Positions 1-8,430 of a stretch of 64,000 nucleotides of DNA are shown here, piece by piece. Location of the stretch: positions 13,247,167 to 13,311,166 of the forward strand of contig OX326956.1 of assembly GCA_946800325.1 (NCBI GenBank). The letters run 5' to 3'. Both the position numbers and the translations under genes were made by a program. The DNA comes from Luzula sylvatica (lineage: Eukaryota; Streptophyta; Magnoliopsida; Poales; Juncaceae). The notes under the pieces are model-generated. The model did not search any database and was not told where the DNA came from. It saw only the letters and a list, made by a program, of their open reading frames with translations. The first letter of the stretch is position 1. Each line of letters opens with the position of its first letter.

Positions 1-39
1 ACAAACACTAAGAAAGTTTATTTTTCGATTCAAAACAAG

Positions 40-65
40 ATTTGAACGCTTTGAGGCGTTCAAAT
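40..65. repeat. 10-bp dyad in a satellite monomer (GAGGCG form)
   Basis: ATTTGAACGC (40-49) and GCGTTCAAAT (56-65) are exact inverted copies around TTTGAG. The common GAGGAG monomer with TTTGAAC keeps only eight pairs, ATTTGAAC and GTTCAAAT, with a longer spacer. TTTTAAC monomers carry one mismatch in the stem. The full form recurs about 13 times in the window, for example near 4754, 15291, 21491, 26329, 30543, 38353, 44922, 47278, 56327 and 60168. Function is unknown; short dyads are common in satellites lacking a CENP-B box, and I see no CENP-B-like box here. Confidence 0.8.
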
Positions 66-124
66 AACGTGTTTTAAGATCATTTGTATCGTATCATTTA
101 CCACATAACTTTTCACCAAATTTC

Positions 125-145
125 ACAAACACTAAGAAAGTTTGT
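125..145. repeat. 6-bp dyad at the monomer start
   Basis: ACAAAC (125-130) and GTTTGT (140-145) are inverted copies with a 9-nt spacer. The arms are kept in most monomers although the spacer varies (AAGAAA or AAGATA). The AAAATTTG variant shortens the stem to five pairs. This is a second dyad per monomer, about 40 bp upstream of the AACGC/GTTCAAA one. Confidence 0.65.
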
Positions 146-372
146 TTTTCGATTCAAACCAAGATTTTAACGCTTTGAGGAGTTCAAATAACGTGTTTTT
201 AGATCATTTGTATCGTATCTTTTAGTACATAAGTTTTAACCAAATTTCACAAACACTAAGAAAGTTTGTTTTTCGATTCAAAACAAGATTTGAACGCTTT
301 GAGGAGTTCAAATAACGTATTTTTAGATCATTTGTATCGTATCTTTTAGTACACAACTTTTCACCAAATTTC

Positions 373-496
373 ACAAACACTAAGATAGTTTGTTTTTCGT
401 TTCAAAACAAGATTTTAACGCTTTGAGGAGTTCAAATAATGTGTTTTAAGATCATTTGTATCGTATCTTTTACTACATAACTTTTCACCAAATTTC
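373..496 (+). repeat. Hybrid monomer from an in-register exchange
   Basis: The left part (TTCGTTTC, TTTTAACGC, GAGGAG) equals the left part of the monomer at 5086, and the right part (AATAATGTGTTTTAAG) equals the right part of the monomer at 5210. In the 4.7-6.1 kb relative of this block those two monomers stand side by side, so this one looks like a deletion hybrid that removed exactly 124 bp. The same hybrid appears again at 1738. The reverse order of events, duplication then divergence, is possible. Confidence 0.65.
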
Positions 497-744
497 ACAA
501 ACACTAAGAAAATTTGTTTTTCGATTCAAAACAAGATTTGAACGCTTTGAGGAGTTCAAATAACGTGTTTTTAGATCATTTGTATCGTATCTTTTACTAC
601 ATAACTTTTCACCAAATTTCACAAACACTAAGATAGTTTGTTTTTCGATTCAAAACAAGATTTTAACGCTTTGAGCAGTTCAAATAACGTGTTTTTAGAT
701 CATTTGTATCGTATCTTTTACTACATAACTTTTCACCAAATTTC

Positions 745-1489
745 ACAAACACTAAGAAAGTTTGTTTTTCGATTCAAAACAAGATTTTAACACTTTGAGG
801 AGTTCAAATAACGTGTTTTAAGATTATTTGTATCGTATCTTTTAGCACACAACTTTTCACCAAATTTCACAAACGCTAAGATAGTTTGTTTTTAGATTCA
901 AAACAAGATTTTAACGCTTTGAGCAGTTCAAATAACGTGTTTTTAGATCATTTGTATCGTATCTTTTACTACATAACTTTTCACCAAATTTCACAAACAC
1001 TAAGAAAGTTTGTTTTTCGATTCAAAACAAGATTTTAACACTTTGAGGAGTTCAAATAACGTGTTTTAAGATTATTTGTATCGTATCTTTTAGTACACAA
1101 CTTTTCACCAAATTTCACAAACGCTAAGATAGTTTGTTTTTAGATTCAAAACAAGATTTTAACGCTTTGAGCAGTTCAAATAACGTGTTTTTAGATCATT
1201 TGTATCGTATCTTTTACTACATAACTTTTCACCAAATTTCACAAACACTAAGAAAGTTTGTTTTTCGATTCAAAACAAGATTTTAACACTTTGAGGAGTT
1301 CAAATAACGTGTTTTAAGATTATTTGTATCCTATCTTTTTAGTACACAACTTTTCACCAAATTTCACAAACGCTAAGATAGTTTGTTTTTAGATTCAAAA
1401 CAAGATTTTAACGCTTTGAGCAGTTCAAATAACGTGTTTTTAGATCATTTGTATCGTATCTTTTACTACATAACTTTTCACCAAATTTC
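745..1489 (+). repeat. Dimeric higher-order repeat, three copies
   Basis: Two monomer types alternate, starting at 745, 993 and 1241. The first has AAGAAAG, AACACTTTGAGG, GTTTTAAGATTATTTG and AGTACACAAC (AGCACACAAC in the copy at 745). The second has ACAAACGCTAAGATAG, TTAGATTC, GAGCAG and ACTACATAAC. The pair is 248 bp; the third copy has one extra T (1336-1340) and a TATCC in place of TATCG. These two types nearly always occur together elsewhere, so the dimer is an older unit inside larger blocks. Confidence 0.9.
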
Positions 1490-2109
1490 ACAAACTCTAA
1501 GAAAGTTTGTTTTTCGATTCAAAACAAGATTTGAACGCTTTGAGGAGTTCAAATAACGTGTTTTAAGATCATTTGTATCGTATCTTTTAGTACATAACTT
1601 TTCACCAAATTTCACAAACGCTAAGATAGTTTGTTTTTCGTTTCAAAACAAGATTTTAACGCTTTGAGGAGTTCAAATAACGTATTTTTAGATCATTTGT
1701 ATCGTATCTTTTAGTACACAACTTTTCACCAAATTTCACAAACACTAAGATAGTTTGTTTTTCGTTTCAAAACAAGATTTTAACGCTTTGAGGAGTTCAA
1801 ATAATGTGTTTTAAGATCATTTGTATCGTATCTTTTACTACATAACTTTTCACCAAATTTCACAAACACTAAGAAAATTTGTTTTTCGATTCAAAACAAG
1901 ATTTGAACGCTTTGAGGAGTTCAAATAACGTGTTTTTAGATCATTTGTATCGTATCTTTTACTACATAACTTTTCACCAAATTTCACAAACACTAAGATA
2001 GTTTGTTTTTCGATTCAAAACAAGATTTTAACGCTTTGAGCAGTTCAAATAACGTGTTTTTAGATCATTTGTATCGTATCTTTTACTACATAACTTTTCA
2101 CCAAATTTC

Positions 2110-2853
2110 ACAAACACTAAGAAAGTTTGTTTTTCGATTCAAAACAAGATTTTAACACTTTGAGGAGTTCAAATAACGTGTTTTAAGATTATTTGTATCG
2201 TATCTTTTAGCACACAACTTTTCACCAAATTTCACAAACGCTAAGATAGTTTGTTTTTAGATTCAAAACAAGATTTTAACGCTTTGAGCAGTTCAAATAA
2301 CGTGTTTTTAGATCATTTGTATCGTATCTTTTACTACATAACTTTTCACCAAATTTCACAAACACTAAGAAAGTTTGTTTTTCGATTCAAAACAAGATTT
2401 TAACACTTTGAGGAGTTCAAATAACGTGTTTTAAGATTATTTGTATCGTATCTTTTAGTACACAACTTTTCACCAAATTTCACAAACGCTAAGATAGTTT
2501 GTTTTTAGATTCAAAACAAGATTTTAACGCTTTGAGCAGTTCAAATAACGTGTTTTTAGATCATTTGTATCGTATCTTTTACTACATAACTTTTCACCAA
2601 ATTTCACAAACACTAAGAAAGTTTGTTTTTCGATTCAAAACAAGATTTTAACACTTTGAGGAGTTCAAATAACGTGTTTTAAGATTATTTGTATCCTATC
2701 TTTTAGTACACAACTTTTCACCAAATTTCACAAACGCTAAGATAGTTTGTTTTTAGATTCAAAACAAGATTTTAACGCTTTGAGCAGTTCAAATAACGTG
2801 TTTTTAGATCATTTGTATCGTATCTTTTACTACATAACTTTTCACCAAATTTC
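2110..2853 (+). repeat. Dimeric higher-order repeat, second block of three
   Basis: The same alternation starts at 2110, 2358 and 2606. It matches 745-1489 with an offset of 1365 bp, including the AGCACAC variant in the first dimer and the TATCCTATC variant in the third. It lacks the extra T of the first block. It is therefore a copy of that block within the 11-monomer repeat. Confidence 0.9.
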
Positions 2854-3147
2854 ACAAACGCTAAGAAAGTTTATTTTTCGATTCAAAACAAGATTTTAAC
2901 GATTTGAGAAGTTCAAATAACGTGTTTTTAGATCATTTGTATCGTATCTTTTAGTACATAACTTTTCACCAAATTTCACAAACACTAAGAAAGTTTGTTT
3001 TTCGATTCAAAAGAAGATTTGAACGCTTTGAGGAGTTCAAATAACGTGTTTTTAGATCATTTGTATAGTATCTTTTAGTACGGAACTTTTCACCAAATTT
3101 CACAAACACTAAGATAGTTTGTTTTTCGATTCAAAACAAGATTTTAA

Positions 3148-3153
3148 CGTTTG
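3148..3153 (+). other. Private one-base deletion in a monomer
   Basis: AACGTTTGAGG stands where other monomers have AACGCTTTGAGG. I see this form only once. It cancels the phase shift from the extra T near 1336. Confidence 0.75.
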
Positions 3154-5581
3154 AGGAGTTCAAATAACTTGTTTTTAGATCATTTGTATCGTATCTTTTA
3201 CTACATAACTTTTCACCAAATTTCGCAAACACTAAGAAAGTTTGTTTTTCGATTCAAAACAAGATTTGAACGCTTTGAGGAGTTCAAATAACGTGTTTTA
3301 AGATCATTTGTATCGTATCTTTTAGTACATAACTTTTCACCAAATTTCACAAACACTTAGATAGTTTGTTTTTCGATTCAAAAGAAGATTTGAACGCTTT
3401 GAGGAGTTCAAATAACGTGTTTTTAGATCATTTGTATAGTATCTTTTAGTACGTAACTTTTCACCAAATTTCACAAACACTAAGATAGTTTGTTTTTCGA
3501 TTCAAAACAAGATTTGAACGCTTTGAGGAGTTCAAATGACGTGTTTTTAGATCATTTGTATCGTATCTTTTACTACATAGCTTTACACCAAATTTCACAA
3601 ACACTAAGATAGTTTGTTTTTCGATTCAAAACAAGATTTTAACGCTTTGAGGAGTTCAAATAACGTGTTTTAAGATCATTTGTATCGTATCTTTTACTAC
3701 ATAACTTTTCACCAAATTTCACAAACACTAAGATAGTTTGTTTTTCGATTCAAAACAAGATTTGAACGCTTTGAGCAGTTCAAATAACGTGTTTTAAGAT
3801 CATTTGTATCGTATCTTTTACTACATAACTTTTCACCAAATTTCACAAACACTAAGAAAGTTTGTTTTTCGATTCAAAACAAGATTTGAACGCTTTGAGG
3901 AGTTCAAATAACGTGTTTTTAGATCATTTGTATCGTATCTTTTAGTACATAACTTTTCACCAAATTTCACAAACACTAAGATAGTTTGTTTTTCGATTCA
4001 AAACAAGATTTTAACGCTTTGAGCAGTTCAAATAACGTGGTTTTAGATCGTTTGTATCGTATCTTTTACTACATAACATTTCACCAAATTTAACAAACAC
4101 TAAGAAAGTTTGTTTTTCGATTCAAAACAAAATTTTAACGCTTTGAGGAGTTCAAATAACGTGTTTTTAGATCATTTGTATCGTATCTTTTAGTACATAA
4201 CTTTTCACCAAATTTCACAAACGCTTAGAAAGTTTGTTTTTCGATTCAAAACAAGATTTTAACGCTTTGAGGAGTTCAAATAACGTGTTTTTAGATCATT
4301 TGTATCGTATCTTTTTAGTACATAACTTTTAACCAAATTTCACAAAAACAAAGAAAGTTTGTTTTTCGATTCAAAACAAGATTTTAACGCTTTGAGGAGT
4401 TCAAATAACGTGTTATTAGATCATTTGTATCGTATCTTTTAGTACATAACTTTTCACCAAATTTCACAAACACTAAGATAGTTTGTTTTTCGATTCAAAA
4501 CAAGATTTTAACGCTTTGAGGAGTTCAAATAACGTGTTTTTAGATCATTTGTATCGTATCTTTTAGTACACAACTTTTCACCAAATTTCACAAACACTAA
4601 GATAGTTTGTTTTTCGTTTCAAAACAAGATTTTAACGCTTTGAGGAGTTCAAATAACATGTTTTTAGATCATTTGTATCGTATCTTTTACTACATAACTT
4701 TTCTCCAAATTTCACAAACACTAAGAAAGTTTGTTTTTCGATTCAAAACAAGATTTGAACGCTTTGAGGCGTTCAAATAACGTGTTTTAAGATCATTTGT
4801 ATCGTATCATTTACCACATAACTTTTCACCAAATTTCACAAACACTAAGAAAGTTTGTTTTTCGATTCAAACCAAGATTTTAACGCTTTGAGGAGTTCAA
4901 ATAACGTGTTTTTAGATCATTTGTATCGTATCTTTTAGTACATAACTTTTAACCAAATTTCACAAACACTAAGAAAGTTTGTTTTTCGATTCAAAACAAG
5001 ATTTGAACGCTTTGAGGAGTTCAAATAACGTGTTTTTAGATCATTTGTATCGTATCTTTTAGTACACAACTTTTCACCAAATTTCACAAACACTAAGATA
5101 GTTTGTTTTTCGTTTCAAAACAAGATTTTAACGCTTTGAGGAGTTCGAATAACGTGTTTTTAGATCATTTGTATCGTATCTTTTACTACATAACTTTTCA
5201 CCAAATTTCACAAACACTAAGATAGTTTGTTTTTCGATTCAAAACAAGATTTGAACGCTTTGAGCAGTTCAAATAATGTGTTTTAAGATCATTTGTATCG
5301 TATCTTTTACTACATAACTTTTCACCAAATTTCACAAACACTAAGAAAATTTGTTTTTCGATTCAAAACAAAATTTGAACGCTTTGAGGAGTTCAAATAA
5401 CGTGTTTTTAGATCATTTGTATCGTATCTTTTACTACATAACTTTTCACCAAATTTCACAAACACTAAGATAGTTTGTTTTTCGATTCAAAACAAGATTT
5501 TAACGCTTTGAGCAGTTCAAATAACGTGTTTTTAGATCATTTGTATCGTATCTTTTACTACATAACTTTTCACCAAATTTC

Positions 5582-6077
5582 ACAAACACTAAGAAAGTTT
5601 GTTTTTCGATTCAAAACAAGATTTTAACACTTTGAGGAGTTCAAATAACGTGTTTTAAGATTATTTGTATCGTATCTTTTAGTACACAACTTTTCACCAA
5701 ATTTCACAAACGCTAAGATAGTTTGTTTTTAGATTCAAAACAAGATTTTAACGCTTTGAGCAGTTCAAATAACGTGTTTTTAGATCATTTGTATCGTATC
5801 TTTTACTACATAACTTTTCACCAAATTTCACAAACACTAAGAAAGTTTGTTTTTCGATTCAAAACAAGATTTTAACACTTTGAGGAGTTCAAATAACGTG
5901 TTTTAAGATTATTTGTATCGTATCTTTTAGTACACAACTTTTCACCAAATTTCACAAACGCTAAGATAGTTTGTTTTTAGATTCAAAACAAGATTTTAAC
6001 GCTTTGAGCAGTTCAAATAACGTGTTTTTAGATCATTTGTATCGTATCTTTTACTACATAACTTTTCACCAAATTTC
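5582..6077 (+). repeat. Dimeric higher-order repeat, two copies
   Basis: The dimer types described at 745 recur at 5582 and 5830, after the same leading monomers as in the first block (AAAATTTG type, then AAGATAG with GAGCAG). The copy number is two here and three at 745 and 2110, so dimer number varies between otherwise similar blocks. Confidence 0.85.
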
Positions 6078-8129
6078 ACAAACACTAAGAAAGTTTGTTT
6101 TTCGATTCAAAACAAGATTTGAACGCTTTGAGGAGTTCAAATAACGTGTTTTAAGATCATTTGTATCGTATCTTTTAGTACATAACTTTTCACCAAATTT
6201 CACAAACGCTAAGATAGTTTGTTTTTCGTTTCAAAACAAGATTTTAACGCTTTGAGGAGTTCAAATAACGTGTTTTTAGATCATTTGTATCGTATCTTTT
6301 ACTACATAACTTTTCACCAAATTTCACAAACACTAAGATAGTTTGTTTTTCGATTCAAAACAAGATTTGAACGCTTTGAGCAGTTCAAATAACGTGTTTT
6401 AAGATCATTTGTATCGTATCTTTTACTACATAACTTTTCACCAAATTTCACAAACACTAAGAAAATTTGTTTTTCGATTCAAAACAAGATTTGAACGCTT
6501 TGAGGAGTTCAAATAACGTGTTTTTAGATCATTTGTATCGTATCTTTTACTACATAACTTTTCACCAAATTTCACAAACACTAACATAGTTTGTTTTTCG
6601 ATTCAAAACAAGATTTGAACGCTTTGAGGAGTTCAAATAACGTGTTTTTAGATCATTTGTATCGTATCTTTTACTACATAACTTTTCACCAAATTTCACA
6701 AACACTAAGAAAGTTTGTTTTTCGATTCAAAACAAGATTTTAACACTTTGAGGAGTTCAAATAACGTGTTTTAAGATTATTTGTATCGTATCTTTTAGTA
6801 CACAACTTTTCACCAAATTTCACAAACGCTAAGATAGTTTGTTTTTAGATTCAAAACAAGATTTTAACGCTTTGAGCAGTTCAAATAACGTGTTTTTAGA
6901 TCATTTGTATCGTATCTTTTACTACATAACTTTTCACCAAATTTCACAAACACTAAGAAAGTTTGTTTTTCGATTCAAAACAAGATTTGAACGCTTTGAG
7001 GAGTTCAAATAACGTGTTTTAAGATCATTTGTATCGTATCTTTTAGTACATAACTTTTCACCAAATTTCACAAACACTAAGATAGTTTGTTTTTCGATTC
7101 AAAACAAGATTTTAACGCTTTGAGCAGTTCAAATAACGTGTTTTTAGATCGTTTGTATCGTATCTTTTACTACATAACATTTCACCAAATTTAACAAACA
7201 CTAAGAAAGTTTGTTTTTCGATTCAAAACAAAATTTTAACGCTTTGAGGAGTTCAAATAACGTGTTTTAAGATCATTTGTATCGTATCTTTTAGTACATA
7301 ACTTTTCACCAAATTTCACAAACGCTTAGAAAGTTTGTTCTTCGATTCAAAACAAGATTTTAACGCTTTGAGGAGTTCAAATAACGTGTTTTTAGATCAT
7401 TTGTATCGTATCTTTTAGTACATAACTTTTAACCAAATTTCACAAAAACTAAGAAAGTTTGTTTTTCGATTCAAAACAAGATTTTAACGCTTTGAGGAGT
7501 TCAAATAACGTGTTATTAGATCATTTGTATCGTATCTTTTAGTACATAACTTTTCACCAAATTTCACAAACACTAAGATAGTTTCTTTTTCGATTCAAAA
7601 CAAGATTTTAACGCTTTGAGGAGTTCAAATAACGTGTTTTTAGATCATTTGTATCGTATCTTTTAGTACACAACTTTTCACCAAATTTCACAAACACTAA
7701 GATAGTTTGTTTTTCGTTTCAAAACAAGATTTTAACGCTTTGAGGAGTTCAAATAACATGTTTTTAGATCATTTGTATCGTATCTTTTACTACATAACTT
7801 TTCACAAAATTTCACAAACACTAAGAAAGTTTGTTTTTCGATTCAAAACAAGATTTTAACGTTTTGAGGAGTTCAAATAACGTGTTTTAAGATCATTTGT
7901 ATTGTATCTTTTACTACATACCTTTTCACCATATTTCACAAACACTAAGAAAGTTTGTTTTTCGATTCAAAACAAGATTTGAACGCTTTGAGGAGTTCAA
8001 ATAACGTGTTTTTAGATCATTTGTATCGTATCTTTTACTACATAACTTTTCACCAAATTTCACAAACACTAAGATAGTTTGTTTTTCGATTCAAAACAAG
8101 ATTTTAACGCTTTGAGCAGTTCAAATAAC

Positions 8130-8130
<1 letters not shown>

Positions 8131-8169
<39 letters not shown>
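8131..8169 (-). other. Poly(A) tail of the SINE
   Basis: An unbroken run of 39 T on the plus strand is the 3' A tail of the minus-strand element. It follows satellite ACG directly. Up to a few of these bases may belong to the original monomer T tract or to a target-site duplication. Uninterrupted tails of this length normally decay with age, which points to a recent insertion. The exact length of a homopolymer is open to sequencing error. Confidence 0.85.
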
Positions 8170-8170
<1 letters not shown>

Positions 8171-8216
8171 AGTAAATTCGGAGAGGGCTCAAAGTCCCAC
8201 TTCCAAACACAATCTC

Positions 8217-8234
8217 TTTTTTTATTTTTTTATT
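8217..8234 (-). other. Internal A-rich tract of the SINE
   Basis: On the plus strand this is two runs of seven T joined by A and followed by ATT. On the element strand it is an A-rich linker between the tRNA-related part and the last 47 bp before the tail. It could be an old tail retained in a composite SINE or simply an A-rich body region; the sequence alone does not decide. Confidence 0.5.
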
Positions 8235-8302
8235 ACAAACCCGTAGGCCACACACTCTATTCACTCATTTAACATTTAATCTATAATCTAGTGTCCTCGT
8301 CG

Positions 8303-8313
8303 GGAATCGAACC
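8303..8313 (-). promoter_or_regulatory. Pol III box B of the SINE
   Basis: Read on the minus strand this is GGTTCGATTCC, a perfect match to the tRNA T-arm consensus GGTTCGANTCC, 33 nt downstream of box A. It is flanked by further G and C residues, as in a T stem. Together the two boxes identify the element as tRNA-derived rather than 7SL- or 5S-derived. Confidence 0.92.
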
Positions 8314-8314
8314 C

Positions 8315-8345
8315 CACACCTCTCGCTCCCTAGCCAAGAGGTGTG
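8315..8345 (-). other. Hairpin between box A and box B of the SINE
   Basis: CACACCTCT (8315-8323) and AGAGGTGTG (8337-8345) are perfect 9-bp complements around a 13-nt loop. In the pol III transcript this stem would occupy the place of a tRNA anticodon arm, longer than the usual five pairs. Folding is predicted only from complementarity. Confidence 0.6.
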
Positions 8346-8346
8346 A

Positions 8347-8358
8347 CCAACTAGGCTA
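8347..8358 (-). promoter_or_regulatory. Pol III box A of the SINE
   Basis: Read on the minus strand this is TAGCCTAGTTGG, which fits the tRNA internal promoter consensus TRGYNNARNNGG at every position. It lies 12-23 nt from the start of the element, about where box A sits in a tRNA gene. Confidence 0.9.
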
Positions 8359-8369
8359 ACTCTAGTTGG
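8347..8369 (-). other. Hairpin at the 5' end of the SINE
   Basis: CCAACTAG (8347-8354) and CTAGTTGG (8362-8369) are perfect 8-bp complements with a 7-nt spacer. The stem includes half of box A and ends exactly at the first unique base of the element, which supports 8369 as the SINE start. It resembles an extended D arm. Confidence 0.55.
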
Positions 8370-8382
8370 TTTTTTTTTTTTT
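8370..8382. other. T run at the 5' flank of the SINE
   Basis: Thirteen T separate the SINE start from satellite AGATCATTTG. A normal monomer has five T here (GTGTTTTTAGATC) or four T followed by AA, so eight or so are extra. They may be part of a T-only target-site duplication created when the element was inserted at an A/T target. Because the other flank is also poly(T), the duplicated length cannot be fixed. Confidence 0.6.
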
Positions 8383-8430
8383 AGATCATTTGTATCGTAT
8401 CTTTTACTACATAACTTTTCACCAAATTTC

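Larger units (their letters stand above)
373..2853 (+). repeat. 11-monomer higher-order repeat, two copies
   Basis: Monomers 373-1489 recur in the same order at 1738-2853, offset 1365 bp (11 monomers plus the one extra T). The order is: hybrid TTCGTTTC/AATGTG monomer, AAAATTTG monomer, AAGATAG with GAGCAG, then three dimers. Two differing monomers lie between (1490-1737). The copies are nearly identical apart from the T indel near 1336. Confidence 0.85.
1..8130 (+). repeat. 124-bp satellite array, segment left of the SINE
   Basis: About 65.6 tandem monomers run head to tail with no inversion. Taking the start of each monomer as the ACAAAC motif, starts fall at 1, 125, 249, 373, 497 and so on, a strict 124-bp period. 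The monomer is about 28% G+C (35 of 124 in the common form) and rich in A and T tracts. Landmarks in order are ACAAAC, GTTTGTTTTTCGATTC, an AACGC/GTTCAAA dyad, a CGTG followed by a T tract, TTTGTATCGTATC, and TTTTCACCAAATTTC. Variants are shared between distant monomers, such as GAGCAG for GAGGAG and TTAGATTC for TTCGATTC. One-base indels occur at about 1336-1340 (extra T), 3148-3153 (minus one) and 4312-4316 (extra T). The family is not recognised. Such arrays usually form centromeric or other constitutive heterochromatin; that role is inferred. Confidence 0.98.
8131..8382 (-). mobile_element. tRNA-derived SINE inserted in a satellite monomer
   Basis: A non-satellite body (8170-8369, 200 bp) read on the minus strand begins CCAACTAG, carries perfect matches to RNA polymerase III box A and box B with 33 nt between them, and ends in a 39-nt A tail (T run at 8131-8169). 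This is the organisation of a tRNA-derived SINE: a short non-coding retroelement transcribed by pol III and mobilised by a partner LINE. After the tRNA-like head comes a unique stretch, an internal A-rich tract (8217-8234) and a final segment of about 47 bp before the tail. The net insertion is 245 bp. Target-site duplication cannot be resolved because both flanks are T runs, but the G of the usual ACGTGTTTTT is absent at the left junction. The family was not identified. Tail length and intact boxes suggest a fairly recent insertion. Confidence 0.9.

Noticed and set aside
40..65. A CENP-B box
   Set aside because: The dyad region has no match to the mammalian CENP-B box core (TTCG plus CGGG with its spacing). 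The TTCG in TTTTTCGATTC is not followed by the required bases.
125..145. A promoter or riboswitch in the ACAAAC/GTTTGT dyad
   Set aside because: It repeats in nearly every monomer with no gene downstream; a short chance inverted repeat in an A/T-rich satellite is sufficient.
1..8130. A CRISPR array, because of regular direct repeats
   Set aside because: There are no unique spacers. The whole 124-bp unit is repeated, and the length, base composition and SINE point to a eukaryotic satellite.
8131..8169. The T run as a pol III or intrinsic terminator
   Set aside because: It lies on the plus strand; on the element strand it is poly(A), the expected SINE tail.
8303..8369. A functional tRNA gene on the minus strand
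   Set aside because: Box A and box B are perfect, but there is no acceptor stem pairing the ends, the anticodon arm is replaced by a 9-bp stem with a 13-nt loop, and the unit runs on into an A-tailed body. A SINE explains all of it.
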